Position numbers and translations under genes: made by a program
DNA from: Actibacterium mucosum KCTC 23349
Lineage (GTDB): Bacteria; Pseudomonadota; Alphaproteobacteria; Rhodobacterales; Rhodobacteraceae
Length of the DNA: 64,000 nt
Direction: 5' to 3'
Assembly: GCF_000647975.1 (NCBI RefSeq)
Contig: NZ_JFKE01000004.1
Span: 186,001 to 250,000, forward strand
Notes under the pieces: generated by a model
Databases searched by the model: none
What the model was told of the DNA's origin: nothing
Seen by the model: the letters and a program-made list of their open reading frames with translations, nothing else
Shown: in pieces, positions 48,751 through 57,513 of the stretch
Position numbering within the stretch: position 1 is the first letter of the stretch
How the letters are laid out: the number at the start of each line of letters is the position of its first letter

Positions 48751-49782
48751 TTAGCTTGCGCAGTCGAGGAATTTCTCGTCGAACGTGGCCATAATCTCGT
48801 CAGTGACCGCCTTCATTTCAGCTTCCCAGTTACCGATATTGTCTTTGGTAACCAGCATGGTGCCGCTGTCGATGAAGGTTTCGTGCTGCGGGGTCGGCGT
48901 GAACGGGGCGTCTGCCTTGATCGAGCAGCCGTTCAGCAGTTTGTCCAGCGCATAGGTGGCGATATAGGCCTGACCATGCGGGTTCTGCAGCATCGTGCCC
49001 TGGATCACGCCATCACGGATGGCATCCAGAACGATCTTGTCGTGGTCGATCGCGATGAACTTCAGGTCTTCGTTGTTCGAGGCGCGCAGCGCTTTCGAGG
49101 TCACAACCGAAGCCACCCATGCGGTCGATACCAGGCCGTCAAACTCGTGGGCTTTACCAGCCAGCAGAGCGTTGATTTTCTGGTCGGCCTTTTCCTGGTC
49201 GTCCACGTCGGTCAGGTGCTGGTACAGCTCGACCTTTTTGCCATCAGCCTGAGCGTCGGCAATCGCCTGCTCAACCGCGGCAACACGCAGCTGGGTGTTC
49301 GGGTCGATCAGCAGCGAGGTTTCGTGCACGATCTTGCCTTCGTCACCCATCGCCTCGATCAGGGCCATCGTGCCCATATAGGCCGATTTGTACACGTCGG
49401 TGGCCAGGCAGAATTCTACCGGGCTGGGCGACTGTGTGCAGCCGGCGATCGATACGGTCGGTGCGCCAAAGTCCTTCAGCTCGGACACCATGGCGTTGGT
49501 GCCGTTTGCATCGCCGGGGAATACGGCGAATGCGTTGTAGCCCTGGCTGACCAGGCTTTCCAGCATCTTGTTCTGCATGTCGAGCTTCCACTCTTGCGGA
49601 ACACGATAGTCAGATGCAGCCACGCCAAAGTCGGAAACGGCATCCACACCGCCACCTTCCCAGTTGGCAAAGAACGGGTGCGGGCCACCGGGGACCAGTG
49701 CCACTTTGGTTTCAGCCGTTGCAGCCGTTGTGAAGCCCGCCACAGCGGCCAGGGCCATTACACTCAGTTTCGTCATTTTCAT
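48751..49782 (-). CDS. Sugar ABC importer B: periplasmic sugar-binding protein
   Basis: A 343-residue Peripla_BP_4 protein with a signal peptide (MKMTKLSVMALAAVAGFTTA...A) and PGGPHPFFANWEGGG at the mature start. Other core segments are YNAFAVFPGDANGTNAM and FIAIDHDKIVLDAIRDG. ATG 49782 follows GGGAGGAAAGC; the 26 upstream in-frame codons lack support. First gene of the roughly 10-kb import/oxidation operon ending at lldD. Confidence 0.9.
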   Translation of the reverse strand: MKMTKLSVMALAAVAGFTTAATAETKVALVPGGPHPFFANWEGGGVDAVSDFGVAASDYRVPQEWKLDMQNKMLESLVSQGYNAFAVFPGDANGTNAMVSELKDFGAPTVSIAGCTQSPSPVEFCLATDVYKSAYMGTMALIEAMGDEGKIVHETSLLIDPNTQLRVAAVEQAIADAQADGKKVELYQHLTDVDDQEKADQKINALLAGKAHEFDGLVSTAWVASVVTSKALRASNNEDLKFIAIDHDKIVLDAIRDGVIQGTMLQNPHGQAYIATYALDKLLNGCSIKADAPFTPTPQHETFIDSGTMLVTKDNIGNWEAEMKAVTDEIMATFDEKFLDCAS

Positions 49783-49901
49783 GCTTTCCTCCCAAGAAAA
49801 CGCAGGGGCGACCCCTCCGTCGCCTGTCATTAACGGTAGGGAAGTCAGGTTGTTGGACAAAGGCCAATCCGAACTGCCTTCCGAAATCCGCGGTTAAACA
49901 T

Positions 49902-49955
49902 GCGAACACGGCGTTTGCGGGGTGTTACGTGTTTGCATGATGACAACGTGTTCAC
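49902..49955. promoter_or_regulatory. Three CGTGTTYRC-type repeats upstream of importer B
   Basis: CGTGTTCGC (reverse, 49902-49910 region), CGTGTTTGC (49928-49936) and CGTGTTCAC (49947-49955) cluster in the gap between binding-protein B and the second iclR gene. The outer two form an inverted pair (GAACACG/CGTGTTC). They may be operators of the adjacent IclR protein. Confidence 0.45.
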
Positions 49956-49964
49956 TATATAACC

Positions 49965-50735
49965 TCAAACGGACCATTCCGGGCCGCCACGACGGCGTGT
50001 CAGCTCGCGCGCGCCGGCCCGCAGCACCTTTTCCAGCTCGGCGATTCGGGTGTCGGTATAGCGGCTGACCGGGCCCGACAGGGCGATGGTGGACCGCACG
50101 GTACCGTCGGCCTCGAACACCGGGGCAGCGACGCAGCGCAGGCCCGCCATCAGTTCCTCGTTGTCATAGGCCACCCCGTGCGAGCGGATCGAGATCAGCT
50201 CCTGCCGCAAGGTCTGCGGCTCGACAATGGTGTGGGCGGTTTTGCTTTTCATTGTGCCCGCCAGATAGCGCTGGATCTCGCGGATGTCCTGAAAGGCCAG
50301 CATCGCCTTGCCACCGGCTGTTGTATAAAGCTCGGCCCGTTCGCCGACGGCGAAATCAACCGTCACCACCTGTTTGCCCCTTTCCCGCAAGGTGATCACG
50401 GAATAGTCGCCATCCAGCACGGAATAGTGGCAGCCCTCGGTGGTTTCGCGGGCAATCTGGCGCATCACGTCGCGCACCGTCTCGATCTCGCGGTCTTCCT
50501 GCAGGATATGCCGGGCCAGCGAGACCACCTTGTAGCTAAGCGAAAAGCGGCGATTGGCCGGGTCCAGTTGGACGTACCCGGCCTCGTTCAGCGTCATCAA
50601 AAGACGATAGCACGTGGCGCGATCAAACCCGGTGCCCCCGGCAACGTCGCTGGCCGAAACATCCGCTTCGCTTTCGGCCACATATTCCAACACGTTGAAC
50701 GCTTTCAACGCCGTGGTTGCAATTTTAACAGACAT
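49965..50735 (-). CDS. IclR-family transcriptional regulator (second)
   Basis: A 256-residue IclR protein with an N-terminal winged HTH (TTALKAFNVLEYVAE, GFDRATCYRLLMTLNEAGY) and the ligand domain (VGERAELYTTAGGKAMLAF, SHGVAYDNEELMAGLRCVAAPV). It lies between importer B and importer C, all on one strand, and could control either. The CGTGTT repeats downstream of it, upstream of importer B, are candidate targets. Confidence 0.9.
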   Translation of the reverse strand: MSVKIATTALKAFNVLEYVAESEADVSASDVAGGTGFDRATCYRLLMTLNEAGYVQLDPANRRFSLSYKVVSLARHILQEDREIETVRDVMRQIARETTEGCHYSVLDGDYSVITLRERGKQVVTVDFAVGERAELYTTAGGKAMLAFQDIREIQRYLAGTMKSKTAHTIVEPQTLRQELISIRSHGVAYDNEELMAGLRCVAAPVFEADGTVRSTIALSGPVSRYTDTRIAELEKVLRAGARELTRRRGGPEWSV

Positions 50736-50810
50736 GCGCGGACCTGACCGATTAGTGAATTACTGGATCACATAGTAATCCGGCCTTTCACATCCGCGCA
50801 AGCCCGCGTG

Positions 50811-51752
50811 TCACATGATGCGCCGTCTTTGCGTCAAAAGCATCGCCACGATGATGGCGCCGAACAGGATCTGCCGCCACGCCGGGTCGATCTGGAACAC
50901 CGACAGGACCGAGGTCAGCAGCGTCACGAACAGCGTGCCCGCCACCGTGCCCGCATAGCTGCCCCGCCCGCCAAGGATCGACGTGCCCCCGATCACCACC
51001 GCCGCAATCGCTGGCAGCAGATACGGGTCACCCATCGACTGATACGCCTGGTTGGCATAGCCCGCCAACAGCAACCCACCCAGCGCCGAACTGAACCCCG
51101 CCAGCGCGAAGGCCGCAAAGATCACCCGCGTGGTATTCACACCCGACAGAAAGCTGGCCTTTTCCGAATTGCCGATGGCAAACAGCGCCCGCCCGAACGT
51201 GGTACGCCGGAACAGCCACAAGACCCCCGCCCCATAGGCCAGCCACAGCAGCGCCGCGTTGGGTATGCCCAACGTTGTCTTGGTGGCCACCGCGATCATC
51301 AGCCCCGACGCCTCGCCCTTGGGGTTGAACCCGCCGGTGTTGATCACCGCCAGTCCCAGCAGCATCGCGTTCACCGACAATGTCCAGACCATCGCCGGGA
51401 TGCGGAACACCGCCACGCCGACGCCGTTGATCACGCCAACCAGCAGGCCAAAGCCCAACCCCGCCGGGATCGCCAGAACCTCCAGCGCCGTGTGGCCGCT
51501 GGCCGCCATCGCGGTGGAGATTATCGCCGCCCCGCCCAGCGTCCACGGGATCGACAGGTCGATCTGGCCCAGCAGGATCACCACCATCGCACCGGTCGCG
51601 ATCACGCCCAGAAAGGCGGCAATCTGCACCTGTTGCAGCAGATAGGTGGCGGTCAGGAACTTTGGAAAGAACAGCGCGCCGAATCCGATCAGCAGCACAC
51701 AGCCGATCAGCGGGATCAGGGGATCGGCATGGCGTTTGGCAAACCCCATCAT
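50811..51752 (-). CDS. Sugar ABC importer C: permease 2
   Basis: A 313-residue CUT2 permease with about eight membrane segments, ILLGQIDLSIPWTLGGAAI and VVIGGTSILGGRGSYAGTVAG. It overlaps the upstream permease gene by 4 nt and is the last gene of the SMP-30/importer C operon. Confidence 0.9.
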   Translation of the reverse strand: MMGFAKRHADPLIPLIGCVLLIGFGALFFPKFLTATYLLQQVQIAAFLGVIATGAMVVILLGQIDLSIPWTLGGAAIISTAMAASGHTALEVLAIPAGLGFGLLVGVINGVGVAVFRIPAMVWTLSVNAMLLGLAVINTGGFNPKGEASGLMIAVATKTTLGIPNAALLWLAYGAGVLWLFRRTTFGRALFAIGNSEKASFLSGVNTTRVIFAAFALAGFSSALGGLLLAGYANQAYQSMGDPYLLPAIAAVVIGGTSILGGRGSYAGTVAGTLFVTLLTSVLSVFQIDPAWRQILFGAIIVAMLLTQRRRIM

Positions 51753-52717
51753 CGCTCCAACACCTCCAGCTTGTTGCGCAATCGGAACACATCCGCGCCG
51801 CCCAGCGCGATGGCAATGGCCAGGATCAGGCCCTCAAAGAACGGCTGCGCCAGCGGCGGCAGCCCGGAAAAGAACATCAATGCCGAGATCGTGCGCAGGA
51901 TGAACGCCCCCACAACCGCGCCCAGCAACGTGCCCGCGCCCCCGCGCAGCAACACGCCCCCCAACACCACAGCGGCCAGCGAGTTCAGCGTATAGCTGGG
52001 CCCGATATTGGCATCGCCCGAAAAGGTGACATAGCCCACGAAACTGCCCGCAAGCCCCGCAAACAGCCCCGCCGCCGCATAGGCCGTCAGGCGCGTGGCA
52101 TCCACGCGTACGCCAGATTGCACCGCCCCGGCCTCGTTTGACCCGATGGCATACATCGCCACGCCCAGCCCGGTGCGCCGGAACGGGATGTGGATCGCCA
52201 ACAGGATACCGCCCAGCAGGATCAGCGCCGTGGGCACCCCCGCCACGTCATAGGTCATCGCATCGGCCAGCGTGGCGTCGATATCGCCCCCCGGTGTTGG
52301 TCGCAGCAACAGCGCGATACCGGTAAAGACCGAGCCCGTCGCCAGCGTCGCCACAATCGGCTGGATGCGGCCATAGACGATGATCGCCCCGTTGATCAGC
52401 CCACACCCCGTCGCCACCGCCAGCACCAGGATCGAGCCACCCGCCACCTCGCCCCCCGATCCGGTCACCACGTGGCTGGCCAGCGTGTTCGACAGCGCCA
52501 TCACCGCCCCCACCGACAGATCCAGCCCGCGCACCACCACCGCAAAGAACTGCGCCATCGCCACCAGCGCCAGAACCGTGGCCTGGTTGGCCCAGATCGT
52601 CAGCACATAGGTCGACACGCCGCGCGGATGGGTGGACAGATAGGCCACAAAGGCCAGCAGGAAAAACGCGATGGCCAAAACCTCGCGCCGGTTGTTTTTC
52701 AGGTAATCACGCAGCAT
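51749..52717 (-). CDS. Sugar ABC importer C: permease 1
   Basis: A 322-residue CUT2 permease with VVRGLDLSVGAVMALSNTLAS and VVLGGVLLRGGAGTLLGAVVG. It overlaps the ATPase gene by 11 nt and the second permease by 4 nt, showing tight coupling. It probably pairs with permease 2. Confidence 0.9.
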   Translation of the reverse strand: MLRDYLKNNRREVLAIAFFLLAFVAYLSTHPRGVSTYVLTIWANQATVLALVAMAQFFAVVVRGLDLSVGAVMALSNTLASHVVTGSGGEVAGGSILVLAVATGCGLINGAIIVYGRIQPIVATLATGSVFTGIALLLRPTPGGDIDATLADAMTYDVAGVPTALILLGGILLAIHIPFRRTGLGVAMYAIGSNEAGAVQSGVRVDATRLTAYAAAGLFAGLAGSFVGYVTFSGDANIGPSYTLNSLAAVVLGGVLLRGGAGTLLGAVVGAFILRTISALMFFSGLPPLAQPFFEGLILAIAIALGGADVFRLRNKLEVLER

Positions 52718-54206
52718 CGGCCACCCCCATGGACGCGGCCACCACCGCCTCGGGCGTCAGGGCGTCGCCCGACAGGCTGCGCGCGATCTGCCCGTTGTAA
52801 AACACCAGCACCCGGTCGCACAGGTTCACCAGCTCGTCGTAATCGGTCGACAACAGCACCACCGCCATCCCCTGCGCCGACAACCGCCGCATCAGGCGGT
52901 AAATCTGCGCCTTGGTCTTCACGTCGATCCCCCGCGTGGGGTCCAGCAACAGCAGGCAATCCGGCGCCAGAGCCAGCCATTTGATCAACGCCACCTTCTG
53001 CTGGTTGCCGCCCGACAAGCTGCTGACCGGCGCGTCCAGCCCGGCGAATTTCAGTTCCAGCTCAGCAATCAGCGCGTCATAGGCGGCCGGATCAATACCA
53101 TTGCCGCGCCCGATCAAACCGCCGCGAAACCGGCTCAGCGCCGAAAGCTGCAGGTTCTCGCCAATGCTCATATTCGGGATCAGCCCTTCGGTCTTGCGAT
53201 CCTCGGGCACAAAGGCAATACCGGCAGACGCCGCATCGCGGGGCGAGGTGATGCTGCGCGGCACCCCGTTCACCTCGATCCGGCCCTGAACGCCTTTCAT
53301 GATGCCAAACAGCGCCTGCAGGAACTTACCCTGCCCCTGCCCGTCCAGCCCGCCGATGCCGACAATCTCGCCATGGCGCGCGGTCAGGTTGATGTCTTCG
53401 AACCCGCCCGGCAGGCGCAGCCCCTCGACCTTCAACACCTCGTCGCCGATATCGCCTGCGTTGCGCGGCGGGAACAGCTCGTCCATCGGCTGACCAATCA
53501 TCAGGTCGATGATCTGCGCCTGGCTGCGGCTGCCGGCGGCAAAGCTGTCGATATGCTGGCCCGAGCGGAACACCGACACACGGTCGGCTATTGCCTCAAC
53601 CTCGTGAAACCGGTGGCTGATGAACAGGATCGCCACGCCCTGCGCCTTCAATTCGCGCAGCACGTCGAACACCTTGTCCACAATGGTACTGGTCAGGGCC
53701 GAGGTCGCCTCGTCCAAAATCAGCAGTTTCGGCGCCCGCATCAGCGCCTTCACGATCTCGACCTGCTGGCGTTCGCCAAGGGTCAGCGCCTCGATCCGCG
53801 CGCCCAGCGCGATCGCTTCGCCGCCGATCCGGTCCAGCAGTTTGCGCGCCCGCGCCAGCCGTCCGCGGGGCAAAAAGCCCCACCCGGTGCCCGGTGCCCC
53901 CAAAAGGATGTTTTCACCCACGCTCAGATCCGCAGCCAGCGACAATTCCTGAAACATGCACACAATGCCCGCCGCCTGCGCCGCGCGCGGGCTGGGCAAG
54001 GTGACGGGCGTGCCGTTCAGTTCGATCACGCCTTCGGTGGGTTGGATCACCCCCGACATCAGCTTCATCAATGTGGATTTTCCGGCCCCGTTTTCACCCA
54101 GAACCGCGTGGATCTGCCCCGGCTCGCAGGCAAAATCCACGCCCGTCAACGCCTTGGTCGCGCCATAGAGTTTCGACACGCCCTTCATGGCGACAAATGC
54201 GCTCAT
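52707..54206 (-). CDS. Sugar ABC importer C: tandem ATP-binding protein (CUT2)
   Basis: A 499-residue duplicated ATPase: Walker A GENGAGKSTLMK, LTLGERQQVEIVKALM and LLILDEATSAL in the first half (Ala in place of the usual Pro after Glu), and GGLDGQGQGKFLQAL, LSGGNQQKVALIKWL and LLLLDPTRGID in the second. The second-half Walker B lacks the catalytic Glu (DPTRG), as is common in the degenerate half of these proteins. Confidence 0.9.
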   Translation of the reverse strand: MSAFVAMKGVSKLYGATKALTGVDFACEPGQIHAVLGENGAGKSTLMKLMSGVIQPTEGVIELNGTPVTLPSPRAAQAAGIVCMFQELSLAADLSVGENILLGAPGTGWGFLPRGRLARARKLLDRIGGEAIALGARIEALTLGERQQVEIVKALMRAPKLLILDEATSALTSTIVDKVFDVLRELKAQGVAILFISHRFHEVEAIADRVSVFRSGQHIDSFAAGSRSQAQIIDLMIGQPMDELFPPRNAGDIGDEVLKVEGLRLPGGFEDINLTARHGEIVGIGGLDGQGQGKFLQALFGIMKGVQGRIEVNGVPRSITSPRDAASAGIAFVPEDRKTEGLIPNMSIGENLQLSALSRFRGGLIGRGNGIDPAAYDALIAELELKFAGLDAPVSSLSGGNQQKVALIKWLALAPDCLLLLDPTRGIDVKTKAQIYRLMRRLSAQGMAVVLLSTDYDELVNLCDRVLVFYNGQIARSLSGDALTPEAVVAASMGVADAA

Positions 54207-54229
54207 CTTGCCCTGTCCCGTTAAAATCA

Positions 54230-54255
54230 GCGCGCGCGGATGCCCCCGCGCGCGC
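54230..54255 (-). terminator. Stem-loop between binding-protein C and ATPase genes
   Basis: GCGCGCGCGG (54230-54239) pairs with CCGCGCGCGC (54246-54255) around 6 nt, just after the binding-protein C stop at 54267. It is a very stable intra-operon hairpin. Confidence 0.6.
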
Positions 54256-54266
54256 CGATAGTTGGC

Positions 54267-55364
54267 TTACTGGTTGTCGGGCGACTGGCCCATCAGCTCT
54301 TCAGGGGTGAACACCTCGAAGCATTCGGGATAGCCAACACCCAGGTTGAAGGATTTCGGCAGGCTGGTGAACATGTTCTCGCCATCAACAAAATCCGCGG
54401 TCACGGCTGTCGGGATCGGCAGATGCACCGATTGCGGCAGCTCGTTGCCTTCCAGCAGCGCAACAGCGGCTTCCAAAGCCACCGCCGACATGGCCGGCGC
54501 ATATACGGCAGACACGCCCGGAATACCGTGTTCCTTCATCAGCAGGCGCACGCCGTTTTCGCCGTCACCCCCGATCGGGATGGTCGGGTGACCGGCGGCC
54601 AGCAGCGCGTTGATGGTGCCGGCGGTGCCGTGCTGGCTGATCACGCCGTCAAACTCGCCATGGGTGGCCAGCGCGTCGGCCACAACCTTCTGGCTGGTGC
54701 CGGTGTCCCAGTTGCCCACCACGGTCACGATCTCAACGCCCAGCGGCTCCAACGCGTTATGCACAGCGATCGAGCGGTCACGGTCGGTCGAGTTGCCCGG
54801 CAGCCCGCGCACTTCGAGGATCTTCTTGGGCTCTTTGCCCGCCGCCTTCAGCGCGTCCAGAACCCCGTCAACCTTGGCCCCTTCCAGTGCGAATTGGCTT
54901 TCGTTCACCTGCACAACCTGATCGGTGTCCAGGATATTGTCGAACGGCACCAGAACCGTACCGGCGCGTTTTGCGCGGCTGATCACGCCTTTGAACGCGG
55001 TCGGGTTCACAGCGATGAAGGTGATCCCGTCATAGCCTGCAGCGATGAAGTTATCGATGGCGGCGATCTGCGCGGTGGCGTCATTGCCAACCGAGACCAC
55101 TTTGAACTCTTCGATCTTGCCCGCATTTTCGGGGCGCGCGGCCCAGGCTTTGGCCGATTGGATTGCCTGAACGCGCCAGTCATTGCCGGCAAATCCGTTC
55201 ACAAAAGCCAGCTTATAAGGGCCGTCCTTGGCGTCGTATTGAATGGTCGATGTGCCAGGCTCGGGCGCAAAGCATTCGGGCCGATAGGTCTCGGCCGATA
55301 CAGCCTGCGTCAGCCCACCCAGGGCCAGAAGCGCTGTTCCCAGCGCCGTTGTGATCTTGAACAT
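54267..55364 (-). CDS. Sugar ABC importer C: periplasmic sugar-binding protein
   Basis: A 365-residue Peripla_BP_4-type protein with signal peptide (MFKITTALGTALLALGGLTQ...A). Core segments: YKLAFVNGFAGNDWRVQAIQSAKA, YDGITFIAVNPTAFKGVI, GVISQHGTAGTINALLAAG and PIGGDGENGV. It precedes the ATPase gene after a GC hairpin and follows the SMP-30 gene by 47 nt. Confidence 0.88.
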   Translation of the reverse strand: MFKITTALGTALLALGGLTQAVSAETYRPECFAPEPGTSTIQYDAKDGPYKLAFVNGFAGNDWRVQAIQSAKAWAARPENAGKIEEFKVVSVGNDATAQIAAIDNFIAAGYDGITFIAVNPTAFKGVISRAKRAGTVLVPFDNILDTDQVVQVNESQFALEGAKVDGVLDALKAAGKEPKKILEVRGLPGNSTDRDRSIAVHNALEPLGVEIVTVVGNWDTGTSQKVVADALATHGEFDGVISQHGTAGTINALLAAGHPTIPIGGDGENGVRLLMKEHGIPGVSAVYAPAMSAVALEAAVALLEGNELPQSVHLPIPTAVTADFVDGENMFTSLPKSFNLGVGYPECFEVFTPEELMGQSPDNQ

Positions 55365-55411
55365 GTCGTCCTCCCTAAACCGTCAAGATGAGTTTATGTA
55401 CTTGTAATCAC

Positions 55412-56341
55412 TCAGAAATAAGGCAGCCCCTGCACACCCATATAGACGCCCCACATCGACCGCGTGGCGGTGATGTAAAGCCGGTTGCGCTTGGGTCCGC
55501 CGAAACAGACATTCGATACGGTCTCGTTGACCAGAACCTTGCCGATCAGCGCGCCATCCGGGGTGATGCAATGCACCCCATCCGCGGCCGAGGCCCAGAT
55601 ATTGCCCTGCACATCAAGCCGGAACCCGTCATAAAGCCCCGCGTCGCAGACCGAGAACACCTCGCCCCCGCTCAGCTTGCCATTGGCCACGTCAAAGCGG
55701 CGGATATGGCGCGGGCCGTCGGGCACATGCGTGGCGCCGGTGTCCGAGACATAAAGGCTGCTTTCGTCGGCCGAAAAGGCCAGCCCGTTGGGTTTGACGA
55801 AGTCGTCGCAGGCAACCTCGACCGCGCCGGTTTGCGGGTCGATCCGGTACAGGTGGCTGCCACCGATCTCGCTGATCGCGTGGTCGCCCTCGTACTCGCC
55901 ATCGATGCCATAGGTCGGGTCGGTGAACCACACCGCGCCGTCGGATGACACCACCACGTCGTTGGGCGAGTTCAGCCGCTTGCCGTCAAAATGGCTGGCC
56001 AGAACGGTGATCTGCCCGTCATATTCCGTGCGCGTGACCTGCCGGCCGGAATGCTCGCAGCTGATCAGCCGCCCCTGCCGGTCGCGGGTCTGACCGTTGG
56101 AATTGCGCGATGGTGACCGCCAGACCGATGTGGAATTGTCGGTCTCGTCAAACCGGATGATCCGGTTGTTCGGAATATCCGAGAACAGCAAGTACCGCCC
56201 GTCGCCGAAATACACCGGCCCCTCGGTCCAGCGCCCGCCATCCCACAGCTTTTCCATGTGGCAATTGGCCAGGCACAGCGCCCGAAACGCCGGATCGCGC
56301 ACCTCCAGATGCGGACCGTACATATTGGCCATATGGTCCAT
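55412..56341 (-). CDS. SMP-30/gluconolactonase-family protein
   Basis: A 309-residue six-bladed beta-propeller lactonase. The metal-site pattern of SMP-30 is visible: WTEGPVYFGDG (Glu), LNSPNDVVV (Asn), KPNGLAFSADE (Asn) and DGFRLDVQGNIW (Asp). It would hydrolyse a sugar lactone to the aldonate. ATG 56341 follows GGGAGGGCAGG. It is the first gene of importer C operon, so lactone hydrolysis and sugar import are co-expressed, probably under a GntR-type site upstream. Confidence 0.88.
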   Translation of the reverse strand: MDHMANMYGPHLEVRDPAFRALCLANCHMEKLWDGGRWTEGPVYFGDGRYLLFSDIPNNRIIRFDETDNSTSVWRSPSRNSNGQTRDRQGRLISCEHSGRQVTRTEYDGQITVLASHFDGKRLNSPNDVVVSSDGAVWFTDPTYGIDGEYEGDHAISEIGGSHLYRIDPQTGAVEVACDDFVKPNGLAFSADESSLYVSDTGATHVPDGPRHIRRFDVANGKLSGGEVFSVCDAGLYDGFRLDVQGNIWASAADGVHCITPDGALIGKVLVNETVSNVCFGGPKRNRLYITATRSMWGVYMGVQGLPYF

Positions 56342-56414
56342 CCTGCCCTCCCAAACCGATGGAGGCGTCGGGCCTTGCGGGCCCGGAATCGCCTAGTCAA
56401 TTCAGGTTATAGTA

Positions 56415-56425
56415 TTGTAGGACAA
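56415..56425. promoter_or_regulatory. GntR/FadR-type operator candidate
   Basis: TTGTAGGACAA fits the TNGTNNNACNA pattern of FadR-subfamily GntR regulators as a perfect dyad. It lies 74 bp upstream of the SMP-30 start. No GntR gene is in the window. Confidence 0.5.
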
Positions 56426-56453
56426 ATTGGAAAGAGTTTTTAACTCGGACCCC

Positions 56454-57500
56454 TTAGCGTATTGATCCCCGATCCGCAGTATGCTGTGGCACAAGGGCCC
56501 GCACCAGTGCCTTCATGTCCAGAACGCCAACATCGTCGCCGTCGCGCTGCACCAGATAGCGGCGCGTCGTGTCGCCTTCGGACAGCTCGATCAGGTTTTC
56601 CAGTGTATCATCGGCATCAACCACACCGGCAAAGTCGGCATAGCCGTTCACCGGCTTCATCACCGAGCGGACGCGCAAAACCCGCGCGCGGTTAATGTCC
56701 GATACAAAATCCTCGATATACGGGTCATTGGGGTTCAGCAGGATATGCTGCGGCTCGCCCTGCTGCACCACATACCCGTCTTTCAGGATCACCAGGTGAT
56801 CGGCCAGTTTCAGCGCCTCGTCCAGGTCATGAGTGATAAAGATGATGGTCTTGTGCAGATCCTTCTGAAGCTCCAGCAGCAGATCCTGCATGTCGGACCG
56901 GATCAGCGGGTCAAGGGCCGAAAACGCCTCGTCCATCAGCATGATGTCGCTGTCCGAGGCCAGCGCCCGCGCCAGCCCCACACGTTGCTGCATACCGCCC
57001 GACAATTGATGCGGATAGCTGTCTTCGAACCCGGCCAGACCGACGCGCTCCAACCATTTCTGCGCGGCCTTCTCGATGGCCTCGGCCTCTTCCCCGCGAA
57101 TGCGCGGCGACATCCCGGCATTCTGCAAAACCGTGCGATGCGGCAGCAGGGCGAATTTCTGAAATACCATCGACATGCGGCGCTGGCGCATCTCGCGCAG
57201 CTGCGCGGCGTCGTAATCCAGCACGTTTTCACCGTCGATCAGCACTTTGCCCGCCGTCGGGTCGATCAGGCGGTTGATATGGCGGATCAGCGTCGACTTG
57301 CCCGACCCTGACAGCCCCATGATCACCGTCACCTCGCCTGCGCGCATGTCCACATTGATGTCCTGCAGGCCCAGCACATGGCCGTGCTCGTCCAGCAGCG
57401 TCGCCTTGTCCATCCCGTCGGCCACATGCTGCATGGCGGTGTCGGGGTTATCACCGAAGATCTTATAAAGACCCTGAATCGAGACCTTGATATCGCTCAT
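56454..57500 (-). CDS. choV: Choline/glycine-betaine ABC importer ATP-binding protein
   Basis: A 348-residue ProV/OpuA-type ATPase: MGLSGSGKSTLIRHINRLIDP (Walker A), QLSGGMQQRVGLARALASD, LMDEAFSALDP, and a C-terminal regulatory extension (SVMKPVNGYADFAG..., a short CBS-like part). With the adjacent permease and binding protein it forms an osmoprotectant/choline importer of the ChoXWV type. GGAGGG precedes ATG 57500; 13 nt separate it from the permease gene. Confidence 0.9.
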   Translation of the reverse strand: MSDIKVSIQGLYKIFGDNPDTAMQHVADGMDKATLLDEHGHVLGLQDINVDMRAGEVTVIMGLSGSGKSTLIRHINRLIDPTAGKVLIDGENVLDYDAAQLREMRQRRMSMVFQKFALLPHRTVLQNAGMSPRIRGEEAEAIEKAAQKWLERVGLAGFEDSYPHQLSGGMQQRVGLARALASDSDIMLMDEAFSALDPLIRSDMQDLLLELQKDLHKTIIFITHDLDEALKLADHLVILKDGYVVQQGEPQHILLNPNDPYIEDFVSDINRARVLRVRSVMKPVNGYADFAGVVDADDTLENLIELSEGDTTRRYLVQRDGDDVGVLDMKALVRALVPQHTADRGSIR

Positions 57501-57513
57501 TTCCGGGCCCTCC

